A DNA stretch of 19,910 nt from Acidithiobacillus sulfuriphilus (GTDB lineage Bacteria > Pseudomonadota > Gammaproteobacteria > Acidithiobacillales > Acidithiobacillaceae), in NCBI RefSeq assembly GCF_003721225.1, contig NZ_RIZI01000139.1:1-19910 (forward strand). Reading direction: 5' to 3'. This document shows, in pieces, positions 1 through 6,127 of the stretch (its first letter is position 1; the number at the start of each line of letters is the position of its first letter). Below the pieces are notes generated by a model, which was given only the letters and a program-made list of their open reading frames with translations, did not search any database and had not been told where the DNA came from. Made by a program: the position numbers and the translations under genes.

Positions 1-894
1 GCGGAAGGGGCTGGTGCGGATGAAGACCGTCACCAGCCCCGTCTCCTGCCCCGCCGTGCGCAGCCGCTCGCCCGCACGGGCCACAAAAAGCGTCAGCGCC
101 TCGCGCAGTTCCGCAATCCCTTCCACCGGAAGCCCGAAAGAGCGCGTGCTTTGGATCTGCTGGCGGGGCGTGGCCAACCCCTCGACGGCGAGACACGCTT
201 CGCCCTGCAACTCCCTCCGGATGCGGGGAACGGTGACCCCGAAGCGCCGGCGCAGGAAACCCGGGTCCATGCGCATAAACTCCGCCACCGTGCGTACCCC
301 CTGGGCTTCCAGGACGGCGGCGCTACGGGCGCCAATGCCCCACACCTCGCCGACGGGCGTCTCATCCAGCAGCCGTGCCTGCGCTGCGGCGGGCAGGGCA
401 TCCGAGGCGCAGACGCCCTCCATCTCCGGGCGTTTCTTGGCGCAGTGATTGGCGAGCTTGGCCAGGGTCTTGGTGGACGCGAAGCCGACCGAGACGTGCA
501 GGCCCAACCAGCGGCGCACCCGCCGACGCATATCTTGCCCCAGGACGGCGTAATCCGCTGAAATACCCCGCAAGTCCAGGAAGCACTCATCAATGCTGTA
601 CACCTCCTGCATAGGACTATCCGCCGCCAGCACGCCCATGAGCCGGCGGGAAAGGTCCGCGTAGAGCGCGTAAATGGAAGACAGGACGGTCACGCCATGG
701 CGTTGGGCCAGTTCCCTCCACTGGAAGAAGGGTTGCCCCATCCGGATGCCCAAGGCCTTGGCCTCGTTGGAGCGGGCCACCACGCAGCCATCGTTATTGG
801 AAAGCACGACCACAGGGCGCCCTTCCAGTGCCGGATTGAAAATCCGCTCGCAGGAGACGTAGAAATTGTTGGCGTCCACCAGGGCGATGGTCAC
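1..894 (-). CDS. umuC: UmuC-type Y-family translesion DNA polymerase (3' part beyond window)
   Basis: Catalytic subunit of DNA polymerase V, which copies past DNA lesions during the SOS response with the processed UmuD' dimer. The 298 visible codons read without interruption off the left edge; E. coli UmuC has 422 residues. The catalytic acidic residues are present: Asp7 in [11 protein letters not shown] and Asp102-Glu103 in [29 protein letters not shown] (31-49), the KTLAKLANH helix (142-150) and the thumb helix-hairpin-helix VWGIG (184-188) also match the family. The start is GTG at 894-892, chosen because it overlaps the umuD stop (GTGA) and places Asp7 as in relatives. The overlap implies translational coupling to umuD. 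Together with umuD next door the identification is secure; whether this copy is chromosomal or cargo of the neighbouring element cannot be decided here. Confidence 0.95.
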   Translation of the reverse strand, partial: MTIALVDANNFYVSCERIFNPALEGRPVVVLSNNDGCVVARSNEAKALGIRMGQPFFQWRELAQRHGVTVLSSIYALYADLSRRLMGVLAADSPMQEVYSIDECFLDLRGISADYAVLGQDMRRRVRRWLGLHVSVGFASTKTLAKLANHCAKKRPEMEGVCASDALPAAAQARLLDETPVGEVWGIGARSAAVLEAQGVRTVAEFMRMDPGFLRRRFGVTVPRIRRELQGEACLAVEGLATPRQQIQSTRSFGLPVEGIAELREALTLFVARAGERLRTAGQETGLVTVFIRTSPFR

Positions 895-1367
895 GGATTT
901 CCTCGCAGCCGGTGGAGCACGAAGGTCACCACGCCCCAGATCACCAGATCCTGATCCGGCCCCGCCGGGATGGGCGCGTACTCCGGGTTCCCCGGGACGA
1001 GGACGATCCCGCCGCCCTGGCGCGTCAAGCGTTTGACCGTCAACTCGCCGTCCATCGCCGCGATGACCACGTCACCGGATTTGGGCTTGAGGCTGCGTTC
1101 GACGACGGCGAGGTCGCCGTCGAGAATGCCCAGGTCCATCATGGAGCGCCCGGAGACCCGCAGGAAGAAGGTCGCCTCGGGATGTGGAATGCAATGACGG
1201 TTCAGATCAAGCCGGGTTTCCAGGTAGTCATCGGCGGGGGAGGGGAAGCCGGCGGGAATCCGGGACAGGAACAGTGGAAACGACCCGTCCGGCGCATCGG
1301 GGTCCGGGCGCAGGACCGTGAGACCCGCGCGGGCCAGTTTTTCCATAAGGTCCACAGGCAAAGGCAT
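891..1367 (-). CDS. umuD: UmuD-type SOS mutagenesis protein (S24 peptidase family)
   Basis: LexA-like self-cleaving accessory subunit of DNA polymerase V. RecA filaments trigger removal of its N-terminus to give the active UmuD' dimer. The 158 residues contain the expected parts: an Ala39-Gly40 cleavage site in [13 protein letters not shown], the nucleophile Ser75 in VSGRSM, and the general base Lys112 in ELTVKRL. The stop overlaps the umuC start by four bases, so the two are one transcript. The start used is ATG 1367; a second in-frame ATG seven codons downstream (MEKL) is possible because neither has a strong Shine-Dalgarno sequence. E. coli UmuD (139 aa) is somewhat shorter, the difference lying mainly N-terminal to the cleavage site. 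I see no CTGT-N8-ACAG LexA box in front of it or in front of the small gene upstream, so SOS control, if any, uses a divergent operator. Confidence 0.95.
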   Translation of the reverse strand: MPLPVDLMEKLARAGLTVLRPDPDAPDGSFPLFLSRIPAGFPSPADDYLETRLDLNRHCIPHPEATFFLRVSGRSMMDLGILDGDLAVVERSLKPKSGDVVIAAMDGELTVKRLTRQGGGIVLVPGNPEYAPIPAGPDQDLVIWGVVTFVLHRLRGNP

Positions 1368-1404
1368 GGCTGGCTACCGGTAGTGAATGGGCTGTCCCGG
1401 CCCC

Positions 1405-1677
1405 TTAAAAGATACTGTTGATGAGGTCGTCGCCAATGCCGAATCCGGCGCCCATCATCAGCGCCTGCGCGAAGCCGGAATGTGCCAGTCCGCCCAGAAA
1501 GCCGCCAGCACCTGCTTGCTGCTGCCCAAAGCCCTGAACCTGCGGCGTCTGGGCGACCTGGTTCTGGATGGCCTGATGCACCGCCTGCATAACCGCCATG
1601 GCCTGGATGGCCTGGGCGACACCCCGGGTTTCGGCTTGCAACTGCTGGTAGCTTTGGTCGATGGTCTGGATATCCAT
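1405..1677 (-). CDS. Small Gln/Gly-rich protein of unknown function upstream of umuD
   Basis: A 90-residue protein I do not recognise. The N-terminal half (about 1-45) is a Gln/Ala-rich amphipathic helix with repeated QAI/QAV spacing. A short linker (QVAQTPQVQGFGQQQ) follows, then a glycine-rich hydrophobic C-terminal half (GGFLGGL, GAGFGIG) ending in DDLINSIF. That layout resembles small membrane-active or self-associating proteins and loosely recalls DUF2076 C-termini, but I claim no homology. The start is ATG 1677, preceded by a good AAGGAG; longer readings of the frame lack a ribosome site and look like noise. It ends 37 bases before umuD on the same strand, so co-transcription with umuDC is likely. 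Confidence 0.7.
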   Translation of the reverse strand: MDIQTIDQSYQQLQAETRGVAQAIQAMAVMQAVHQAIQNQVAQTPQVQGFGQQQAGAGGFLGGLAHSGFAQALMMGAGFGIGDDLINSIF

Positions 1678-1922
1678 GATGAGATTCTCCTTGCGATCCT
1701 GTGTGGTTGTGGCTGGTTTCCAGACGCTTGACAACGGTCTCTTCGCCTGGATTCCCGGCATCCGCCAAGCAGGCTGGGCGTGCCGGCACCGCATCCTATC
1801 GTACAGCCAACCACCGCCTCCCGCCATTCCTTGCCAGGCGACAAGCCGCCATTGTCACCGCCTTTGCCATGCCGATGCACAGCCCTGGCCGATTAGCGTC
1901 AGGCGTGCGCAAAATTTGGTGT

Positions 1923-1977
1923 CCGATCTCTACAGATAGTATCTAGCGATCTTTATTTTTTGATCTATTTAGATCGG
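1923..1977. repeat. AT-rich cluster of GATCT inverted repeats
   Basis: The outer arms CCGATCT (1923-1929) and AGATCGG (1971-1977) form a 7-bp inverted repeat. Inside lie CGATCT (1947-1952), which also pairs with AGATCG at 1971-1976, a TGATCT (1961-1966), and the perfect palindrome AGATA-G-TATCT (1934-1944). The block is far more AT-rich than its flanks. It could be a regulator or integrase binding region, or a promoter region. Function is inferred from pattern only. Confidence 0.4.
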
Positions 1978-2101
1978 CGCGCAAAATGATCTCACCGGCA
2001 AGCAGGCCTACAGGCCTCTTGGATAAGGGAAAAACGCGGCATTTGCCGGCACATACCGCCGTGGGAACCGGGGGCTGGTGGGGAGCCGTTCACGCGTTGA
2101 C

Positions 2102-2130
2102 AATACGATCAGGATGGTTCTGATCGTATT
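2102..2130. promoter_or_regulatory. Perfect 11-bp palindrome (candidate operator or parS-like site)
   Basis: AATACGATCAG (2102-2112) and its exact complement CTGATCGTATT (2120-2130) flank a 7-base spacer, giving an 18-bp centre-to-centre spacing typical of a dimeric helix-turn-helix protein site. A consensus -35 hexamer TTGACA (2097-2102) abuts the left arm, so a bound protein would occlude a promoter there, although no good -10 follows at the right distance. The core ACGATCA recurs in the tandem repeats at 2407-2427, nearer the ParB-like gene. Confidence 0.5.
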
Positions 2131-2406
2131 TGTGTTTTGCGCTCCACACGCTCGCGGCATCGTGGGGTTGCGCGCTTCCCGTGCGCCACCGAGAATCGCC
2201 TCATCGTGGTGGGACCACCAGGTCACTTCCAGGCAACCTCTGGTGATTCAAGGCATTTGCCGCAGACGACAAGCTCTGGAATTGCCGTATGCGAGTACCG
2301 CCAGGCTACTGTCAGGCAACTTATACCCCAAAACCAAACTGCGTCGTTTGCCGTCACGATACCTGCAGATTATCTCCAGAATAGCCACCTAAATGCCTTA
2401 TCGCCA

Positions 2407-2427
2407 ACGATCAAAACACGATCAAAA
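2407..2427. promoter_or_regulatory. Tandem ACGATCAAAA repeats, one helical turn apart
   Basis: Two identical 10-mers ACGATCAAAA (2407-2416 and 2418-2427) are separated by one base, so they repeat every 11 bp and face the same side of the helix. They share ACGATCA with the palindrome at 2102-2130 and sit just upstream of the putative promoter of the ParB-like operon. They look like a site for an autoregulator or activator of that operon. Confidence 0.5.
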
Positions 2428-2433
2428 TAGCGT

Positions 2434-2462
2434 TTGGTGCAGGTTTGAAAAAAGCGTTATGG
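2434..2462 (+). promoter_or_regulatory. Putative promoter of the ParB-like operon
   Basis: TTGGTG (2434-2439) and TTATGG (2457-2462) are separated by 17 bases. Both hexamers are imperfect matches to the sigma-70 consensus. The tandem ACGATCAAAA repeats end seven bases before the -35 element, a common place for an activator. The ribosome site for the next gene (CGAGGA, about 2509-2514) follows within 55 bases. Confidence 0.3.
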
Positions 2463-2518
2463 TGGCCACCAATGAATAAGGAGCAAAATATTCAATCTTT
2501 CGCCATCACGAGGATATC

Positions 2519-3343
2519 ATGCCTGAAAATCTGGGAAATCTGACCATACTGCCGCAAATAGAAGACCTGCTCTATCCGCTCAAGCCGGAGGAACTGGCCA
2601 ATTTGGAGGCCAGCATCAAACGGGATGGGATGCGCGAGCCGCTCAGCCTTTGGGAGCGGGACGGCGAAACCATCCTGGTGGACGGGCACAATCGCTACGC
2701 GATCGCGCAACGGCACGGGATCCCCTATCAGACCGTCACGCTGCAGTTCAGCAGTCTGGACGATGCGCTGGACTGGGTGGACAAAAACCAACTCGGTCGC
2801 CGCAATCTGACCGACGAGAAACGCGCCACGACCATCGGCCGGGTATACCAGCGGATGCGGGATTTGCGCGGCGCCGCTCGGGCCAGAGGCGGGGACGGCG
2901 AGAACGAGCCGGGGGGTCAGCCAGGCAAACGCTTGGCGGATACGGTCGCCGACGCATGGCGGATCGGATCAGGGACCGTCAAGCGCTCCAGCGACTTCGC
3001 CACCGCCATCGAGCGGCTCAAGGGCCTGGGGGAGGCGGGAACCGCCGCCGCCTCGCGGATTCTGGCTGGCGATGTGAAAGACGCGCTGACGGAACTGCCG
3101 AAAATCCTCAAAACCCATCCGGACGCCATGCCGTTGCTGGCGGACCGGATCCGGGATGGCGCGGCGAAGGTCAAGGACGCGGTCAAGGACTATCTGGCGA
3201 TGAACCTGGGTGCGGAAGGCCCAGCCGGTGAGGAAGGAAGGGGGGCGGCGGCTTCATCGGCGCGCGGGAAGGTGGGGCCAAGGACCCGGTATCCCGGGAT
3301 CTGGCGGAAGGGGCTGGTGTCTCTCCGAATCTGGACGCCATGA
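2519..3343 (+). CDS. ParB/sulfiredoxin-fold partition-type protein of an integrative element
   Basis: A 274-residue ParB-like protein. The N-terminal half has the ParB/Srx nuclease-like domain: an L-x-P-EEL-ANL-EASIKRDGMREPL block (about 20-42) and the signature VDGHNRYAIA (54-63), the counterpart of the GHRR/CTP-binding box. NLTDEKRATTIGRVYQR (97-113) matches the following helical region, and a helix-turn-helix-like segment lies around 140-165. The start is supported by CGAGGA five bases before the ATG. After about residue 240 the sequence becomes Arg/Gly-rich and atypical, while the next frame becomes better coding, so the C-terminus is probably displaced by a frameshift at a run of six G (3240-3245). 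It heads the operon with FlhD/FlhC-like and AlpA genes, as in ICEclc-type elements. DNA binding and autoregulation through the upstream repeats are inferred. Confidence 0.8.
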   Translation: MPENLGNLTILPQIEDLLYPLKPEELANLEASIKRDGMREPLSLWERDGETILVDGHNRYAIAQRHGIPYQTVTLQFSSLDDALDWVDKNQLGRRNLTDEKRATTIGRVYQRMRDLRGAARARGGDGENEPGGQPGKRLADTVADAWRIGSGTVKRSSDFATAIERLKGLGEAGTAAASRILAGDVKDALTELPKILKTHPDAMPLLADRIRDGAAKVKDAVKDYLAMNLGAEGPAGEEGRGAAASSARGKVGPRTRYPGIWRKGLVSLRIWTP

Positions 3344-3600
3344 CCGATATCGGCACCGACGAGTTGTCCGGGTTGTCCATCCCCACCGTGATGCCTCCCG
3401 CCAATGTGAGCCAGTTGGAGGTCCAGGCGAATCTGATGTACTCCTTCTCCCAGCTCCGTCCGCTGTTGTCTCACGAACCCCGGCAAACCTGGCGGGAACT
3501 TCCCCAATATGTCCGCAAGGACGTGGGCCAGGACCTGGATGCCATCGCGGACTGGCTCGGCGTCTTCGCCGCGGAAGCGATGTCCGGGACCGGCGAATAG
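3340..3600 (+). CDS. Short ORF, probably the detached C-terminal part of the ParB-like protein
   Basis: An 86-codon frame whose ATG overlaps the ParB-like stop (ATGA). It could be a separate coupled gene. However, the same frame stays open upstream to 3232 and reads plausibly across 3241-3339, with FIGAREGGAKDPVSRDLAEG before the ATG. The ParB-like frame there is an unnatural Arg/Trp-rich string. Restoring one base in the GGGGGG run at 3240-3245 would join both into one protein of about 360 residues. The segment has a Leu-rich helical part (QLEVQANLMYSFSQLRPLL) and an acidic helical end. No family recognised. I favour a C-terminal ParB domain over an independent gene. Confidence 0.55.
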   Translation: MTDIGTDELSGLSIPTVMPPANVSQLEVQANLMYSFSQLRPLLSHEPRQTWRELPQYVRKDVGQDLDAIADWLGVFAAEAMSGTGE

Positions 3601-3628
3601 ACGCGCCGTCAAAGCGGAGGACCCCCCA

Positions 3629-3996
3629 ATGGCGAAACAGCACGAAATGGTGATATCACCCGGCCTTTTGACTCCGGTGTCCCGCCCCATGGATATGGCG
3701 ACATTGCGGCAGGACGCCTTCAAGCTGAATCTTTCCTATCTGCTGCTGGCCCGCGATTTGGCGCGGCAAAACATGGCGCTGGCGGTCAAGGTGTTCCGAC
3801 TCCAGGAAGACGTGCTCCAGGTCATCGCCAGCGCGCCGCCCAGTTACTCTCCCTGGCGGCGCAGGCCATCTCCTGGAACCCGGTGATGAAGCCGGCCATT
3901 CCGGACAGCGCCTGGCATATGGTGGCCGCCGTCATGAACGGCGGCGCCAACGCCAAGGACGTGGCGGCCTATCTGGCGGACGTGGTGTTGCGGTGA
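3629..3996 (+). pseudogene. FlhD-like (BisD/DUF2857-type) activator subunit, interrupted by a one-base frameshift
   Basis: Homologue of the FlhD half of FlhD-FlhC type activators. In flagellar systems the complex switches on class II genes; in SXT (SetCD), IncC plasmids (AcaCD) and ICEclc (BisDC) it switches on transfer genes. Residues 31-58 (FKLNLSYLLLARDL, then ALAVKVFRL) align by eye with E. coli FlhD (INLSYLLLAQRL, then SAMFRL). After IASAPP the frame runs into SYSPW and stops at 3886. The frame one base back continues as QLLSLAAQAISWNP and MKPAIPDSAWHMVAAVMNGG to a TGA at 3994-3996, ten bases before the FlhC-like gene. One missing base in the GCGCCGCCC stretch (3833-3841) would restore a 122-residue protein. 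The start at ATG 3629 follows a GGAGG. The lesion may be genuine or a sequencing error. Confidence 0.75.
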
Positions 3997-4006
3997 GGGC
4001 CGAGCC

Positions 4007-4594
4007 ATGACCGGGAAAAGGGGATGGCGGTTGTCCGATGGGTATGAATCCATCGAAAAGCTGGAAGTGGCCGCCTTGTTGATCGCCGGCGGTGTTCGCC
4101 CCACCAATGTGGAAGCGGTGACCAAGGTGTGCAAGCACCGTCTGGGTTCCTTGTGGAAGGAAATGCACGGGCACCCGGCCAAGGGCCAGACACCGGCATT
4201 CGCGTATACCTTTTTGCGCTCCGGGCATCTGGCGAAACAGGCTGGATTGTTCATTCAGTGCTTCCTGCTGACGGTCCACCAGGTGAAGCACACGGAAATC
4301 AGCCGGGATGACCCGAAATTGTTTTTGAGCGCCTTCGGGCTTTTCCACTCCTTATACAGCCCATGGCGCTCTTTGCGCATGGAGCAGGCCTTCTATGTGT
4401 GGCGGGATTTCCGGAAAGGGGCGCTGCAGACGAAATTCTGCTCGCGGTGCCAAGCGGATTATGTCTATTCCATGCATCAAGATGCGCCCGACTGTTTGCG
4501 CACCTGCCAGCATTGCCGGTCTATCGCAGCCGCCAAAAAGAAAAGCAGGCCGCGTCGTCTCGCCCGGACGATGGGACAGCCAGGGACGGAATAA
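4007..4594 (+). CDS. FlhC-like (SetC/AcaC/BisC-type) zinc-binding transcriptional activator subunit
   Basis: Partner of the FlhD-like protein; the FlhD4C2 complex binds DNA and recruits RNA polymerase. At 195 residues it matches E. coli FlhC (192). By-eye similarity covers AALLIAGGVRPTNVEAVT (22-39) against FlhC's ITLGARLQMLESET, RLGSLWKEMHGHPAKG (45-60) against RLIKLYKELRGSPPPKG, and the helix before the cysteines. The zinc ligands expected of FlhC are present as Cys145-x2-Cys148 and Cys167-x2-Cys170, with an extra Cys163. A basic tail (KKKSRPRRLAR) follows. It starts ten bases after the stop of the restored FlhD-like frame, as in flhDC operons. Because ParB-like and AlpA genes flank it and no flagellar genes are near, it most likely controls transfer or excision of an integrative element rather than motility. 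Confidence 0.85.
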   Translation: MTGKRGWRLSDGYESIEKLEVAALLIAGGVRPTNVEAVTKVCKHRLGSLWKEMHGHPAKGQTPAFAYTFLRSGHLAKQAGLFIQCFLLTVHQVKHTEISRDDPKLFLSAFGLFHSLYSPWRSLRMEQAFYVWRDFRKGALQTKFCSRCQADYVYSMHQDAPDCLRTCQHCRSIAAAKKKSRPRRLARTMGQPGTE

Positions 4595-4683
4595 GGGAGC
4601 GTGGGCCGATTTTCGAAAAAAACATCGCGTGATTGTCTCCATGGTACGTTGAAATCACGGTATTTCACATGGAGGGTCGCACG

Positions 4684-4839
4684 ATGGTACAGGATTATGG
4701 TTACGCAGACCGTCAACGGCTGATTGCGCAGGCGCGGGCGGAACTGGAAAAGGAAATGCAAACGGATGTGCGTCTGTGGATGCAGGTGCATTGGCGGCGC
4801 TGGAAGCGCAGGGGGCTATTCGGTGGTCGAACTTCGTGA
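4684..4839 (+). CDS. Small basic/aromatic protein of the element operon
   Basis: A 51-residue ORF with a good ribosome site (GGAGGG eight bases before ATG 4684), which I prefer over an in-frame upstream ATG at 4633 lacking one. The first 30 residues form a charged helix (RQRLIAQARAELEKEM); the end is Trp/Arg-rich (WMQVHWRRWKRRG). It starts 89 bases after the FlhC-like gene and overlaps the next gene by 17 bases, consistent with one operon. I do not recognise a family. Confidence 0.6.
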   Translation: MVQDYGYADRQRLIAQARAELEKEMQTDVRLWMQVHWRRWKRRGLFGGRTS

Positions 4840-5299
4840 GTCATTCGTAAGGCGGGACGCGCCGGTTCCATCCGGCGCGTCCCAAGTAAATCGGCACAAT
4901 CCCGCGCCCCAAAAACCTGGGCGCCGCCTGTTGCTGGGTGTCGTGTCGGCGGGTATTGCGCTCGGCATCTTTGGCGGCATCCTGTTGTTCCATGAGGATG
5001 AGGAACTGCAAGTCATCCACCAGCAACTGGTGGCGCTCGGTGACGGGCACATGCGGCGCATGTTCGGCGGGCGGAAGGCGGCCAAGGCATTTAGCGAGGC
5101 TGCGGAGAAGGCGGCGCAGAGGGCCAGCAATCTGGAGCGGATATTGCAGTTGCGCAAAGAGATTGGCGAAAAAAAAGCCGCCTTGCGCGATGGACAGCAA
5201 AAAGTGCTGGCGCTCATCGAGGAGTTCATCGGGAGGGGGATGGAACCCCGCCAGGGCGACCAGGGTTTGGTCGGAGCGCAAACAGTAGCCATAGGGTGA
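4823..5299 (+). CDS. Single-pass membrane protein with coiled-coil domain, unknown function
   Basis: A 158-residue protein if started at GTG 4823, which has AGGGGG seven bases upstream and overlaps the preceding stop by 17 bases. Longer readings begin with an implausible Cys/Arg-rich string. Layout: a polar proline-containing N-tail (1-35), one hydrophobic segment of about 21 residues (36-56, LLLGVVSAGIALGIFGGILLF), then a charged Ala/Glu/Lys helix with heptad-like spacing (60-135) suggesting a coiled coil, and a short polar end. Positive residues (KPGRR) just before the membrane segment favour a cytoplasmic N-terminus. It sits between the FlhC-like and AlpA genes. Membrane-tethered element proteins are known, but no function can be assigned. 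Confidence 0.65.
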   Translation: MVELRESFVRRDAPVPSGASQVNRHNPAPQKPGRRLLLGVVSAGIALGIFGGILLFHEDEELQVIHQQLVALGDGHMRRMFGGRKAAKAFSEAAEKAAQRASNLERILQLRKEIGEKKAALRDGQQKVLALIEEFIGRGMEPRQGDQGLVGAQTVAIG

Positions 5300-5304
5300 A
5301 AGCC

Positions 5305-5526
5305 ATGGAGCAACAGCAAGAATCAAAGATCCTGCGCCTGCCAAAAGTGAAGGAAACCGTAGGCCTTGGGAAGTCCGCCATCTATGCGATGATCAAGGAG
5401 GGCAAATTCCCAAAGCCAATAAAAATTGGAGTCAGGGCGAGCGGATGGCTGGATACCGACATCCGTAGGTGGCTTGCCGCTCGTCCCACACTCCCCGACG
5501 GCAATGATGATTGCGATGAAAAATGA
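5305..5526 (+). CDS. AlpA-family transcriptional regulator
   Basis: A 73-residue MerR-like winged-helix DNA-binding protein of the AlpA type, which regulates excision or activation genes in prophages and integrative elements. Visible signatures are LRLPKVKETVGLGKSAIYAMI (helix-turn-helix, 10-30), GKFPKPIKIG (33-42, the wing) and SGWLDTDIRRWLAAR (46-60). The start could instead be GTG 5296, which overlaps the preceding stop; I chose ATG 5305, nine bases later, because the extra MKA adds nothing conserved. In ICEclc, alpA belongs to the same operon as parB and bisDC but stands at its front; here it is last. It is intact and the best conserved small gene of the module. Confidence 0.9.
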   Translation: MEQQQESKILRLPKVKETVGLGKSAIYAMIKEGKFPKPIKIGVRASGWLDTDIRRWLAARPTLPDGNDDCDEK

Positions 5527-6042
5527 TAACCGGATGCGTCCCATCCCCAGCGCTTGGACGGCTGCGGATGGCTTCAGCCCCATCAGCTTTGGCCCCGGCC
5601 CAGCAAAACCAGCGCCAACACCAGGGTCACCCTGCAAACCCTGTTCGCCGGATTCCATGCCCTGGATACCGGGTGTCCAGCGGCACGCCCCATCGTCTTC
5701 CTCTCTGAGACAATGGCTCCGAATTCCAGGATAGGTCAGACATCCCCCACCACAGCATCAGACTCCAACCTCCGGTACAATGGCACATCACCAACCACCC
5801 TGATGTGCCAAAGGTGCTGTGGACCCATACAGAGCGTTGACAGGGTGGGATTGAGGAACCCATAATTCCGCCTGTCCCTATGGGGAAGATGGGAAGCTCC
5901 GATGGAGTCTGTGGGAATGAATATGTTTTTTTGCGGGCATTACTGCGGGCACAAAATTGGATACGGCAATAATTATATTGTAATATCAATAAGTTAGTAT
6001 TATAGCCGATTCCGGCCCCAGCCTCCACATCCCTGTAGCTAT
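5527..6042. other. Gene-free stretch between alpA-like gene and tRNA-Leu
   Basis: No supportable gene. Several open frames of 60-170 codons exist but have no ribosome sites and read as noise; one on the minus strand includes antisense tRNA sequence. The first 380 bases are GC-rich; the last 100 (5925-6005) become strongly AT-rich and hold the paired TGCGGGCA repeats and the palindrome ATATT-GT-AATAT (5975-5986). It may contain remnants of an element end, but I recognise no transposase or integrase fragment. Confidence 0.5.
5932..5951 (+). repeat. Paired TGCGGGCA direct repeats (candidate integrase arm-type sites)
   Basis: Two identical octamers TGCGGGCA at 5932-5939 and 5944-5951 repeat every 12 bases, at the edge of an AT-rich patch about 90 bases before a tRNA-Leu gene. 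Short GC-rich direct repeats of this kind flank attachment sites of tRNA-targeting tyrosine integrases, which supports an element boundary here. Evidence is positional only, and no duplicated tRNA 3' end was found. Confidence 0.35.
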
Positions 6043-6127
6043 GCCCAGGTGGCGAAATCGGTAGACGCAAGGGACTTAAAATCCCTCGGCTTTGGCCATG
6101 CCGGTTCGAGTCCGGCCCTGGGCACCA
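6043..6127 (+). tRNA. tRNA-Leu (anticodon UAA)
   Basis: An 85-base class II tRNA with encoded CCA. Acceptor arms GCCCAGG (6043-6049) and CCTGGGC (6117-6123) pair fully, with A6124 as discriminator. The anticodon stem AGGGA/TCCCT encloses loop CTTAAAA, giving anticodon TAA at 6077-6079, which reads UUA (and UUG by wobble). A long variable arm precedes the T arm GGTTCGAGTCC, as expected for leucine tRNAs. A possible -10 TATTAT lies at 5998-6003 in the AT-rich leader. The gene is intact, so any element integration at this locus left it functional. Confidence 0.97.

Larger units (their letters stand above)
1678..2518. other. Gene-free regulatory stretch upstream of the ParB-like operon
   Basis: No convincing coding sequence on either strand: the open frames are short, lack ribosome sites and show no recognisable motif. 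Base composition drops locally, especially 1910-1990 and 2300-2460, against GC-rich flanks. The stretch contains three groups of GATC-centred repeats listed separately (1923-1977, 2102-2130, 2407-2427) and a short palindrome CGGCA-TT-TGCCG at 2037-2048. Position before a ParB-like gene suggests operator or partition-site roles. A ParA gene, which often accompanies ParB, is not present here. Confidence 0.6.

Noticed and set aside
1368..1900. LexA (SOS) box for umuDC
   Set aside because: Searched for CTGT-N8-ACAG and GAAC-N4-GTTC patterns before umuD and before the small upstream gene; only partial matches such as an isolated CTGT near 1699.
5527..6042. Integrase or insertion-sequence remnant
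   Set aside because: Short frames near 5920-5995 and 5554-5865 were considered, but no catalytic motif or terminal inverted repeats could be recognised.
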